A stretch of 64,000 nucleotides of DNA from Phytophthora quininea (Eukaryota; Oomycota; Peronosporomycetes; Peronosporales; Peronosporaceae), in the NCBI GenBank assembly GCA_011947345.1, contig JAAVTG010000117.1, positions 124,001 to 188,000 of the forward strand, written 5' to 3'. The notes beneath the pieces are model-generated. The model saw only the letters and a program-made list of their open reading frames with translations. It ran no database searches and was not told the DNA's origin. Both the position numbers and the translations under genes were made by a program. This document shows, one piece after another, positions 22,400-32,354 of this stretch (positions within the stretch are counted from its first letter, which is position 1; the number at the start of each line of letters is the position of its first letter).

Positions 22400-24622
22400 T
22401 TAGGGCAAGACCCCAGTCGTTTGACTGCAGAACCCCAAACACAAATTTCTCAATTGCGGATACGTGTTGTACCATGTGGCACGTGCTACGAGTGGAGCCA
22501 GTCCCATCGGCGTGGCCTCCCAATGTCGAAGTACATATGGCAGTACATGCAACAAGTTCCAGGTCTGCTCTTCAATCCATGACGGTTGGGACCTCCCGTA
22601 GACCGGTGATAATTCCTCACAAATATAATTCCACTTCTCCGGAGAACCTGCCAGGGCGAGGTCGCCTGTTGAAGTGCATTCCACAGCCCACGCCTTGCAA
22701 TAACTGCTAATCTTGGGATGAAATCCAGCGTCATTACTGATCCTGCCGATCATTGTGGTTTGTTCATTGAATACCTCTAGTTTTCCCCATTCCAGTAGGT
22801 TCGAGAGAGGGATTGTTTTAGCAGCGAACTCTGGGTACGGTAGATATGCTAAGAGATGACGACAAACATGTGGAGAGCCTGCAATCTTTTCCATCAGGGA
22901 CCGCAAATCATGAGTCGTAGCCGCGTCAGAGGGTAGATTGAATCGGCGCCGGTAAGTTCTACACCATTCAGCGACAGCATCTTCGTTTGCTGTTGCCGCG
23001 GCAGTGATTTTAATGTGAAACGCCACCGATCTATCATCTCCTGGTTGCTCAGCTAGCATCTGGGAGTAAAGAGCAGTGGTGACTCTGCTGCGGCTCACTA
23101 GGGCTGTCCGTGAGGGTAATAGATTGCTCTCCTCCTCCGGTTCGGGGCCACGATCGCCAGTTGCGTATCCGTCGATGCCGATGTCTGCCTGAATCTGGCG
23201 GATCTTGGAGATCATATACGCCTCCATCTCTTCGATACTGTACGGGACTTCATCGAGTGGACTCCATCCCATTCGTACATGAACCACATCCAGGCGTTGC
23301 CGTTCTGTCAGTACCTGGCGCAGTATTGCGTTAACCTCGTCCGAGTCTTCCATGATCTCAACTTGACTACTCGCCTGGTGAACTGTGAATCCAATGTCCG
23401 ATGTGACGTCTCTCACCTCGATGTCAGACATAGTTAATGTGTACTCATTTGCCCAGTCGTACCGATCCGTGAGCGTTGCTGCGTAGTCGGGATCCCCCTC
23501 TGCAGCCCATTTGAGGAAGATGTCTCCGTGACCCACCCCGTAGAAGTGCGACTCATGATTCCGCAGTACCAATAACATCGGCAACATATGTAGACGTCTG
23601 CAGGCCCGCAAGTATATATCTGCTACTTCGTCCGTGAGATGTCTGTAAACACCGGTCTCATGCTCGTTTTCTCCTGTAAACTCCGACATGGTGTGAATCT
23701 GGTAAGTGTATAGCTGTATATGCGCTTCTCCGCGCTGATTGACATCCATTACAAGCAAAGGCTGGCGTAGGTGCTGCGCCATGGCACGTAATTCTTGAGG
23801 GCTAGCCCAGTGTGAGTTGGGTACTTTAGCTTCCACAGACCGCACGCGCTCTTGCAGCCATTGCATTAGCAGCATCGCCACAGCAGCGCTCTTCGACTGT
23901 GGCATGACACAATCAGGTTGATACCTCTTGAGTTCGACAACCGGGTCCACAAGGCCTATAGCGCAGTCGTTGACCAGGTTTGCGACCATGAGAGTGTGCA
24001 CCGCTTGCTTCATGGCATTTGCTCCAGTGACCACCGCAGGAGTCATGTTCAGCTGACCGCCAGCGTGATTGACTGTAGAGGCGTACAAGGCCAACATTGC
24101 GCACTGCCCATTAGGTGGGACCACTACTTCGTGTCCGTTAAACCAGGAGAGCCAATGGTGCGCCTGTGTCGGGTGTCTGGTCGGTGGAACAGTGCCAACG
24201 TATGTAACTTCAGGGCTCGCAGATGCTGTTTCCTGTGAGGGGTGCGATTCTCCATGCAGACGAATCCCGCCTGTACACAGTGAGCTTGTCGTTCCCGAGG
24301 CAGGCGTCGGGGCCAGAGGTGGAGAATCCGACGGCGCCGACGACGCAAGATTACTCGAAGCGGAAGCCAGCTCTGCCCCTGCCACCATGAAATGATTATC
24401 AGAGAGATCCATCGCCTCTGGATAGAAAGCAATGGAGCTGTTGTAACGTTGAGCGAGTTGTGACGACCTCAAATCGTCGGTGTCTTCTCGTACGATGACT
24501 GTCTTAACCACCGGCTCCCTGCGATCACTCTCGTCGGCTTCACGTTGTCGGTGTCTCCTCCTAGCGTGTGAACGCTGTTCTTCCGCATCATGTACGTCCT
24601 GCGGGCCGCTCGGAGTCGACAA
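22400..24622 (-). CDS. LINE ORF with OTU-like cysteine protease domain
   Basis: This long uninterrupted frame of 740 residues has a disordered, charged N-terminus (to about 150) and then an OTU-like domain. VVVPPNGQCAMLAL around 168-181 has the nucleophile-type Asn-Gly-Gln-Cys in place of the usual Asp-Gly-Asn-Cys. WASPQELRAMAQHLRQPLLV around 272-291 fits the central helix. NHESHFYGVGHGD around 355-367 carries the catalytic His. OTU enzymes cleave ubiquitin or similar chains, and such domains are known from some viruses and retrotransposons. Residues 400-740 are helical and unassigned. The frame lies between ORF1 and the endonuclease in LINE order and probably formed the N-terminal part of the second protein. 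No break is seen within it. Confidence 0.7.
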   Translation of the reverse strand: MSTPSGPQDVHDAEEQRSHARRRHRQREADESDRREPVVKTVIVREDTDDLRSSQLAQRYNSSIAFYPEAMDLSDNHFMVAGAELASASSNLASSAPSDSPPLAPTPASGTTSSLCTGGIRLHGESHPSQETASASPEVTYVGTVPPTRHPTQAHHWLSWFNGHEVVVPPNGQCAMLALYASTVNHAGGQLNMTPAVVTGANAMKQAVHTLMVANLVNDCAIGLVDPVVELKRYQPDCVMPQSKSAAVAMLLMQWLQERVRSVEAKVPNSHWASPQELRAMAQHLRQPLLVMDVNQRGEAHIQLYTYQIHTMSEFTGENEHETGVYRHLTDEVADIYLRACRRLHMLPMLLVLRNHESHFYGVGHGDIFLKWAAEGDPDYAATLTDRYDWANEYTLTMSDIEVRDVTSDIGFTVHQASSQVEIMEDSDEVNAILRQVLTERQRLDVVHVRMGWSPLDEVPYSIEEMEAYMISKIRQIQADIGIDGYATGDRGPEPEEESNLLPSRTALVSRSRVTTALYSQMLAEQPGDDRSVAFHIKITAAATANEDAVAEWCRTYRRRFNLPSDAATTHDLRSLMEKIAGSPHVCRHLLAYLPYPEFAAKTIPLSNLLEWGKLEVFNEQTTMIGRISNDAGFHPKISSYCKAWAVECTSTGDLALAGSPEKWNYICEELSPVYGRSQPSWIEEQTWNLLHVLPYVLRHWEATPMGLAPLVARATWYNTYPQLRNLCLGFCSQTTGVLP

Positions 24623-24996
24623 GCAATTGTCCGAGGCGATAGAAGCATCTTCCCGCTAGGGAGGGCTGTCCATGTCAACATCGTCACCTTCCAAGGGATC
24701 CGTGCCCTGGGGATCAACCTCTCCAGGTGGAAATGCGTACTCTGCTTCTTCAGCACTGCGATGGCTGCTGTCCTCTGACATAACGTCATCACTGTCGTTT
24801 GCGGATTGTAGAACGTCATATCGACCGGATACAGCAATGCCATCGTCCGAATGGCGACGTGAAGCGTGACCGGATTGGTTCAGAATGTTTGAAGTCCTTG
24901 TTGGCGGAGGGCAGGCATCTTCAGGGGGTTCTCTCCAGCGACCGCCAAAGTGCTGTCGTCTTGCTTAGTCTTGCTTAGTCTCGCTGTTCTCCGCCT

Positions 24997-26210
24997 TCAG
25001 GCTGACGCGTTCCTTCCGGGGAGGTTGTAGCGAGGACTTACTGAATGATTTATCAGTCTTCTGTGCCACGGCAGAACTCCGCTTTTGGCGGAGGCACTGC
25101 GGTAGACAATGAAGCCAGCTGCATCTGCACCAGGAGGAGAGGCAACTTGAGGATGCTTGGGGAGCGGTGGGGTCTTGGCATGAGCTTCTGCCAAGGTCTC
25201 ACTCTCACAGAGTAGCGTCGCTACTGAAGCGTCTTCTTGGCTGGGGCCAGTCACCTCCTGTTCCAGATTAGCAATGAAAGTCTCCAAGCTCTCGCCATCC
25301 GTGTGCTGGTATGGTACCGCTGTGCCAACGTTGAACGAAGAAATTTCTCCCGAGAAGACCCGGTGGCCTCTACGCCTAGCTTGCTTCAAATGGTCTGGTT
25401 TGACCTTGCAGAATCCTGCGGGATGCTTCGGGCCCAGACATCTGGAGCAGGGGACCCGAGGATGTAGCAGATAGTGATGAATCTTTATGCAAGACTCACT
25501 CATCTGCACCAACGTTACGCCTTGCAGTGGAGCTGGACACGTTGCCTGGGCGAATACAACTTCAATACCCCTGCTATCACTTCCGGTAGAGCCTTCTGCG
25601 AGGGAGCGTTGAGCGTCCAAAACAGGCACTCCTGCCAGGCGAGTCAGCGCAGCAATTAGAGACACCACGCCCAATGTCTCTGCTCCGAGAATACGGACAG
25701 AATATAGCCGGCGAACTTGAGCTGCATTGAATGACCCAGGAAGTTGGCCGTTGCGAAGGCTTTCAATATCTTCCAAAACAATCGTGGTCCGTTGGAAACG
25801 GAAGTCGCTCCCAAGTAACGCTTGGCAATTCGACCCGAGTGGAATACGAAGCGGAGGGTTTGTGTCCCATCATACGCGATCAACTTGATGTCGTGTTGCA
25901 TACAAGCGAGCATGGCTTCTCCATTCGGGTCATCTCGATTGGCTGTTGCAAACTCCTGGAAAAGTCGTGCGTGCGACATCGTTTTCCAAATACGAACTTG
26001 GGGAGGAACAAGTGCAGTCAGAGCATATTCCACGTGGGTTTCGTGGAACTGTTCCACCATTGCGCGCTGAAGAACTGGCATTGTTGCCTTGAGAAAGAGA
26101 GGCGGGTGTCTCAATTCAAGTTCTCCACGGAAGTATGCTAGTAGCGCAGTCGTTTCAATTGGCGTGCGAGGTCTTAGCGAGTCATCCGCGTGAATATCGA
26201 CGGCCGACAT
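24997..26210 (-). pseudogene. LINE ORF1 (nucleic-acid-binding) main part
   Basis: Two frames overlap. The upstream one (26210-25656) has a folded-looking region (RHPPLFLKATMPVLQRAMV, then HDIKLIAYDGTQTLRFVF). The downstream one (25776-24997) contains CSRCLGPKHPAGFCKVK, a complete C-x2-C-x4-H-x4-C zinc knuckle encoded at about 25415-25455, and an acidic tail. This is the usual make-up of a LINE ORF1 that binds the element RNA. The frame change lies near 25700. Confidence 0.65.
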
Positions 26211-26382
26211 CGCGATAGATTGCAGATGTTGTAGCTCCCCGTTATGTGGGTCGGACGACGCGGGGTCCAGTCACGGGCAAGAGTCTCCTCTAGTTGTTCG
26301 ATGACACGCGGGGGAAATTGGGCCTGACCTTCCTTGCGCTGAGTTGGCGTGGGTGTTTGGCAACTGAAGGGCCTCGCACCGT

Positions 26383-26619
26383 TTATACGACAGTGGCATA
26401 ACTCCGAGTAGGTGCCGTGAAGGTGCTGTTTCCAGACATAGTTGTCGTTGGGAGATCATCGGCGGCTTGAGGAGCAGTGGTGGTTTCCTGAGCGTCCGAT
26501 GGTGTCGTCACAGTATTACTACCGCTGTTGCTTCCCTCAGCCATAGCCTTTGAGGTGCCCCCTGGGTCTGGTGGAGCGCGAGTGTGCGTCTCCTCCTGTG
26601 GGGCCATGCCCTCTGCCAT
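26383..26619 (-). pseudogene. LINE ORF1 N-terminal segment
   Basis: This short frame begins at the first ATG of the element (26619), 113 nt inside the right border. It is Thr/Pro/Ser-rich and ends in TRSYATVV, a peptide style often seen at the start of retroelement gag proteins. A stop at 26383 and further shifts separate it from the rest of ORF1 at 26210. Confidence 0.5.
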
Positions 26620-26732
26620 ACTTGCCGCCCAGTGGGGGGCGAAGCCTGGGGCTTCGAGGTGGCGGTTAGCGTGTGGTCCTTAGACGGTCAGGCGCAAATC
26701 CTTGTGTTCGTGCAACGGGAAGTTGCGAAGTG

Positions 26733-26748
26733 TCGGGCTGCTCATTTT
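26733..26748 (+). repeat. Target-site duplication, right copy (LINE)
   Basis: TCGGGCTGCTCATTTT, 16 bp, is identical to 11266-11281. It directly abuts the 5' end of the minus-strand LINE. Confidence 0.9.
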
Positions 26749-27156
26749 GACCACTTGGAGATGCTCAAATGGTTGCGCGAGAATCGATCGGAAGGATGCA
26801 CGACAGCTGCAATGGACCGAGTAGTTGATCGAGCTGGCCTTGACGCTCCAATAAATACAAACGAAATGAAAACACCACCCGCAGTCCTGGAAAAGCAAAT
26901 GGTTCTTTTGGAGTGGCTGGGATCAAACCGATCGGAAGGTTGTTCAACTGCAGCGATGGATGCTGCCGCAGCTTACGGTAGCTTGGAGGTGCTGGAGTGG
27001 TTACATTCCGACACGAAAGCTGGCTGCACTAAAACCGCACTGAATCAAGCTATAGCAAACGGTCATTTAGATGCTGTCAAGTGGTTGCACGAGAACACTC
27101 GTGCTGGTTGCTCGTCGACTGCGATGGATGAGGCTACACGCACTGGGCGACGATAA
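26733..27156 (+). pseudogene. Ankyrin-repeat gene, right fragment of split gene
   Basis: The frame through 26749-27156 encodes about four ankyrin-type repeats: DHLEMLKWLRENRSEGCTT, VLLEWLGSNRSEGCS, GSLEVLEWLHSDTKAGCT and GHLDAVKWLHENTRAGCSS. Each has the oomycete WLHEN-x3-GCT spacing. A stop follows ATRTGRR at 27156, probably after a frameshift, because the next repeat would be expected to continue Gly-Phe/His. Upstream it joins in phase with 11281 across the LINE. The open frame that runs further upstream (26584) is only antisense of the LINE 5' end. Confidence 0.7.
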
Positions 27157-28950
27157 CCTTTATCACAGTCCATTACCGAATTTGCCCACAACTTTCCATA
27201 GTGCGAGTCGACGGCAAATTTACCCTTGCCTATGTGGAATTTTGTGCTAAGCACCTGTTGTTGTGATCACCTGGCGCTGTATTATGCTGGCACCTCAATA
27301 ACGAGAGCTGGCGAAGCGAGACAATCGCGACTCAAGCTCGAGTTGGCCGTCCGTTCGGCGGGCCATCTCCTTCGGCGATGCAGGCTTTCAGGCGTTGATA
27401 GACATATCATCTGGTATTGTGTTGGGCCTCTTGGTGTTGTCTCTGCGGCCGATCCGGAACTGTGTCGGATCTTGCGGGCCGTGGCAGTTGCCTCACAAAC
27501 GAAGCTTGACACAAACGGTTTTCACTTGCGGTAAGACTTCGAAAGAGCGCAAGCCCAACGCCAGTGCTGTCACGGTGCTATTGCATCGCGCACGAACGCC
27601 GCGTGATCAGGGAATTAAGCGTCTCTCTCCAATGTCGGCGCGAACGGGAAGTACACAATGCACGCTCGCTGCCATGGCAGCTCGCACCAACGAGCACCGT
27701 CGTCGTAGAGTACGTGAATTAGTGTCTGGCAGGTTCGCGACAGGCAGATTCTGTCCGGGGTACTAACGCTGTTGCATATGACGGTCTGCATGCGAGCGGC
27801 GCAACACTGCAACTAGACCTTGTTCGAATGTTTCATCATGAAACTTTCATGCTTCTGCTCGTCGTGGTGGACGGGGCCACCACAACAACGCAGGATTCAA
27901 ACACACTGGGTGCCGTGTTGCTTGCGCGCACGTCGCTTTGTAGGCTCGGTTTATCGCAGGCGATGAGGGTGAATACGTAGTCGCATCTGATCAAGTTGGT
28001 GTCTGTCGCGGCGACTCCATCCGCCAGCATGGCCGTATACGGGCGCTCGTCGTCTTCTACGCTGTGGTCGGGTCACTGGATACCGTACTGTAGTTCTTAG
28101 CGAGCGTCGTTGGCATGGAGTCGTCGATGGAGGTGATGGCCTGCTGACCAGACCCGCCGGTTTCCTAGAGCGTGGTGCTGCAATGTATGTCAGACCCGTG
28201 GAGTGCCGTGGACCTGCTTTAGGATGTCGGTGGCCGCCATGCTGAGCTCTGAGGAGAGCGGAGGCGCTCCCGTCATACACACCATGCGTGCCATCGAACC
28301 CTTGGGTCCCTGGCTTCCCCGGTCGTCCACATGGCATCGAACTTGCTGCAGGTCAGGACTGACCTTAATGTGCTGTGGACATCTGGAGTGTACACCATCC
28401 AACCCTCGACAGCAATGGTGATACTTGGGTCAGAAAACGAAGATCTTGAGGAGCCTGGAGAATCACATTGCCCCGTTGTTATGGCGGTGGCCGTTGGTGT
28501 ATTGGTTGCTGGCAGGTACGATGGTGTTATAGTGCCAGAATGTGTAGTTGTTGAAGTAGTCGGCGGGGGGTTGAATTAAAGCCCGCCAATATGTTGGCTC
28601 GAAGCGATTGCGATGACGGTAACCCCACCTGAATTGCAGGGTGTCTGGATCAGACGCAGCTGCGCTAGTCTACTTCGTCCTGTTCGCGTAGTATCTAAAC
28701 CTCCGTTTGAAATTCATTAATTACTATGACGACTTCCGTGAAAGTCACCTTCATCTGAGTTTGTATCGGGCGAGTGAATTTGCAATCGACGTGGTGCAGA
28801 CGCAGAGCGCTCGTGCTTTCGAGGCAATTGGCTCGAAAAGCGACCGTGCAGAGGCATACCGTATTGTGGAAGGTTGCGTCGATGGCACGAAGTGGTGAGT
28901 TGACGCCCTCGGGTGTGGAGGTGGCAAGATGCTGGGGGCAGGTCTGGTGC
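27157..28950. other. No recognisable gene
   Basis: GC-richer short frames occur on both strands around 27.2-28.6 kb but none carries a motif I can name. No RNA genes, LTR ends or terminal repeats were seen. Confidence 0.35.
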
Positions 28951-28954
28951 ATAC

Positions 28955-29240
28955 TGCTCGGATGAAGCTGTCGTCTATCTCCCACGATGAATCTGCGAGG
29001 AATGCTGCCTCCTTGTTGTTGGCGAGTAGCACGCCGTTCAAGAACAGACACGGCAAGCTTGGGATCGAGTCGCTGCGGAGCTGAATGCTACACCCGAGAT
29101 CAACATGCATGCTACCAACGGTGCTGCGGCTAAAACTCGCATCGAGACACTCGTGGCCAAGTTTCGGGCGGGGAAGATCTCCATCGGCAAAAAGGAATTT
29201 GTCGGTATTATGGATACTGTGGTCCAACTAAGCAGCAGTA
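28955..29240 (+). pseudogene. Myb/SANT-like trihelix fragment
   Basis: In a frame running past a small shift at about 29060, the plus strand reads AWDRVAAELNAT, then AAAKTRIETLVAKFRAGK. This is the second and third helix pattern of the Myb/SANT-like domains found in many repeated oomycete proteins and in some transposon accessory proteins. Upstream residues (SARNAASLLL and FKNRHGK) fit the first helix. There is no clear start, and the frame stops at about 29226. The assignment is tentative. Confidence 0.35.
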
Positions 29241-29250
29241 GAAGCCTCTA

Positions 29251-30194
29251 GCCTAGCGGCCCAGAGTACTTGATCGGGTGGGAGCCAGCACAAGGAAAGT
29301 CGTAAGCAAATCGTGTTTTTGACCGGTGGGCAAATCGGAAATGGGCAAATAAAAGTCTTCCCTGGGCGACATCGTAAAAACAGAGCAGAGGGATGCACAT
29401 CTCAAGAGATCGGGTTGGCAGCCGCGCACGGAGAGTTTTACATGACTTGTATGTAGTAGTCTATTGAACTTTCTTGTCTCAAGTTACGGCCCGATTGACG
29501 GCGGGAGTGCCATCTGTGCCAGCAGCGAGTGATATTTTCGTCACGATTTGAGCGTCAATTGAACGTTTCTATCATACTAGTAATACCGTATGAGCACACT
29601 GTCGGATTCTAACGCTGACCGGAGAGGGTCCCCTACTTCTCAGGCATATCCATGCCTTCTCGCATTGCCACGCAGCTCCGCATTGTACACTGCGTATTTA
29701 CTGGACTTCAAATCTACCACCAACGCTGCCGATTATACAGAATACACTGAACAACGTGCCGCACATTACCAAGCAAGAGTAAAATGACAGCTGGGAAAGG
29801 CGAACACCATCAGTGGGCGACATCATTGAATGTTTCCCTGTAGACTGTACAGTAAACTCACTTGACGCTTCACTTGGCATGAGGGCGCTCAAGTCCAGCT
29901 ACAACAGTGACCAAGATCGACGACATTGAAAAGCAGGTCAAGGGCGTGGCCAGCATGAACGAATACGTCTTCCTGTACATGAACGAATCCATATAAACGA
30001 AACATCAGCGAAATCTTTGAGATCGACTGCTTTCCTAAATGGGCAACTTGCACCTGTGTCCGAGCTCCCAGGAGAATCTCAGAGATCGGCACTTCATCTG
30101 GCTACTTGGATATAGTACCTGTAATCAGCTTGAGGAATTTGCAGACTCATTCCGCAACTTGCTTTCTAGTCGCCAACTGATCCAAGTCTGAAGC
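29251..30194. other. Intergenic, upstream of RXLR gene
   Basis: No gene seen. The last 200 bases should hold the promoter of the effector gene at 30195. I did not identify a convincing oomycete initiator core. Confidence 0.4.
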
Positions 30195-30674
30195 ATGCGT
30201 TTCACCCACTCCATACTGGTTATGGTCGCCACTCTCTTCGTGACTGGCAATGCCGCCACAGCCAGCAAGACGTCGCTGGACAAGACTCTGTCGCTCGAAC
30301 AAGACCAAAACGCCGGCAAGAGGTTCCTGCGGAAGCACGAGGTTGCGGACATGACTGATGACAACAACAGCGTCGATGAAGAGCGTATAAAATGGATGCC
30401 GGTAAACGTCCCTCTCATCGGAACAAGCAACATTAAGAAGTACGCTGGTAGATCGTCCAAGTTGGACAAAAAGCTCGACAAAATGCTGATAGACGACACC
30501 TACAGAACGTCAGTCTTCGAGAGGTGGTTCTCAGTCAAGAAGTATAAGGCGGGTGACATTCACACGAGACTCGATGTTGCCAGGGACAGCAAGTACGCCG
30601 AGATTTACAACATGTACGATGACTTCCTCCAGCTGCAACACAGACCTGGCATGCACCACATGACTGGACCGTGA
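30195..30674 (+). CDS. RXLR-type secreted effector candidate
   Basis: The frame encodes 159 residues. Residues 1 to about 20 form a signal peptide (MRFTHSILVMVATLFVTGNA) with cleavage expected near Ala20/21. RFLR at 43-46 fits RXLR, and DEER at 61-64 follows an acidic Asp-rich stretch, the canonical RXLR-dEER order and spacing. The C-terminal part is Lys/Asp-rich and helical. FERWFSVKKYKAGDIHTRL followed by a YNMYDDFLQLQ end suggests a single WY-type helical fold. RXLR proteins are secreted by oomycetes and act inside plant cells. The target of this one is unknown and I do not recognise the specific gene. The ATG is the only one before the signal peptide. It is intact, single-exon, and sits 64 bp upstream of a broken Crinkler-like gene. 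Confidence 0.88.
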   Translation: MRFTHSILVMVATLFVTGNAATASKTSLDKTLSLEQDQNAGKRFLRKHEVADMTDDNNSVDEERIKWMPVNVPLIGTSNIKKYAGRSSKLDKKLDKMLIDDTYRTSVFERWFSVKKYKAGDIHTRLDVARDSKYAEIYNMYDDFLQLQHRPGMHHMTGP

Positions 30675-30737
30675 TTTTTGTCTAGACAAGCACTATTAGT
30701 CTAGCCAGCTAAACTACAGATAATCGATATCACTTTC

Positions 30738-32283
30738 ATGAAAATCGAGAGTCAATCCCTTTCGCAGCTCAAATACTGCAGGGAAAATGAAGCTCTCCGC
30801 GTCCGCGCGTTGTCTTTTCTACTGTATGTCCGTGAACGGCGAGAGTACTACAGAATTGTTGGTGTGCTGACTACTGGTGGGAGTGTCATGTTTGTTTTGA
30901 GTAATTTCTGTTGTTGTTCTATCGAGCAGGAGTCAGAAATTCCACGTTCCTGGTGTATTTCTTCCGTTGTTGCCATCTCGACTACCCGAGGATCACCACC
31001 ATCGCGGTCTCATACAACGATGAGAACACAATGTTGGAAGTTGCAGTGTGGGAGCAAGGCCAAATAGCTGGCAGCGCTTAGACGAACTCTCTGGCAATGG
31101 ATACTCTCATTACCCGCACTGAGAGAAAGCACGAAGGACCGGAAACAACGTCATTTTCCTCTTCGACGGGCCATCAAAAATTCCTCTTATAGGAGCTAAA
31201 GCAGCGTGTTTCACCAACCCGAACGAGACTTTGTTTGATCTAACGATAAGCCTCGACCGTAAATAGTTATGCCGCTGTGGGATATCGAGGAACTCCGAAA
31301 TGCTGCACAGGAGCTGGATCTCCTAATGAAACCACTTGGAGAAGACCCAGACGACGCAGAAGATGTGATTTTGATTGCAGATTTAGTCGAAGAGCGCTTC
31401 AATATTTTGGTGGACTTGCTCGTGAATGTCTGAGCACACGTGCAGATTTTTTACCCAACGCTGACTTCTATTTGATGATACTATTGACAAGCTGACCGAT
31501 CTTGGTAAAGTGGAACGCTTTGTGGAGTCAAAGGAGGTGGAACAAACGTGCCAGTTCCTCAGTCATTGTGCGGCGAATTCAGACACTAGGTCCTGATACT
31601 CAAGCGTACCGACCAAGTTCATGAAGAAATTATAGCTGGAGCGTTGGTCCAAGCTCCACTCCACACAAAGAAAACTATTATCATTTCTTGGAAGCCTGCA
31701 AGGTTGTTTATTCGAGTGGAAGTGCCTTGTTTGCGGCCAAAATTCACGGCAATTTGATGTCCAAGTTAAAGTTCCATGTTCGCAGTCTGATGGCGACGAC
31801 CTGAAACTATTCAAGATCAAGAAGTCTAGTCCTAACAGACACGGTGGTGACGGCTACTGCTTCTTGGACAGCAACTTCTCGAGGGAGCCACTGTCAAACG
31901 GCGGCCCGTACTACGTTCTCAACGCTGGCAATTTCATGTCGATCGACTCCATTTACTACAGACCCCCGCGTCTGCTTCGCAAGTTTGAATTGCGGTTGTT
32001 TCGAATGACGATGCATCCTATAAAGGGTGAAGAAGTGCTGGGCGTTCTGGAGCAGTTGGGTCTGTCGGAATTGGCGAAGAAGGAGCCAACAAAATTACAC
32101 TGATCTTCGTGGTTTCGGATGTGATCCGATCGCAGAGATCGACAAGAATGTTCATCGCCAAGGGATGCTGCTTGGTGTTACTGGAGAAAGCAAAAGAAGC
32201 TCAAGGAAGTGCTTGATAACATTCCTCAATACGTGTATGACATCAATATGGCCTGGTCGCGGGTTGATATATTTTTGCATTGA
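30738..32283 (+). pseudogene. Crinkler-like gene with RHS-type NTPase region, copy A, decayed
   Basis: Pieces in all three frames line up with the two other copies in the window. LLYVRERREYYRIV (30815-30860) matches the block ahead of the P-loop. The P-loop itself reads VRNS in place of a Gly-Lys-Ser ending. HLDYPRITTIAV, a middle block near 31190, and SIDSIYY near 31945 follow. The tail INMAWSRVDIFLH ends at 32283. This layout is that of Crinkler proteins whose C-terminal region resembles RHS-type P-loop NTPases, although no LFLAK-type N-terminal leader is present. At least five frame changes and the altered P-loop mean it is dead. It lies 71 bp upstream of copy B. Confidence 0.65.
30877..30929 (+). 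other. Candidate 53-nt intron inside the P-loop of copy A
   Basis: GT...AG borders, phase 1, at the same codon position as the candidate introns in copies B and C. Removing it lines up the flanking frames with the conserved block. Confidence 0.5.
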
Positions 32284-32354
32284 AGTTGAAAAAATCAAAA
32301 TTGTTCTTTCGCTAGCATAAAGGAGAGAAGAAAAACAAGCACCCAAGAGGTAAA

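Larger units (their letters stand above)
11282..26732 (-). mobile_element. Near full-length LINE retrotransposon inserted in an ankyrin gene
   Basis: The element is bounded by a 16-bp identical target duplication and lies on the minus strand. Reading from 26732 downward it has a 5' UTR of about 113 nt, then an ORF1 with a zinc knuckle. Next come an OTU-like protease ORF, an endonuclease domain, a reverse transcriptase, a zinc-finger-like stretch and an RNase H. A short untranslated region ends in an A-rich tail. A DIRS-like element occupies about 12.6-17.8 kb inside it, so the LINE itself is roughly 10 kb. Several frameshifts, the missing end of the endonuclease and the nested insertion make this copy inactive. 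The EN-RT-RNase H order places it among L1/I-like elements, but the exact clade was not determined. Confidence 0.85.

Noticed and set aside
26584..26748. Plus-strand ORF start upstream of the ankyrin repeats
   Set aside because: This part is antisense of the LINE 5' end and lies outside the target duplication. The ankyrin coding starts to the right of it.
27951..28402. Gly/Pro-containing minus-strand frames resembling collagen-like repeats
   Set aside because: Only two or three Gly-x-y units, with no consistent frame. Chance composition is more likely.
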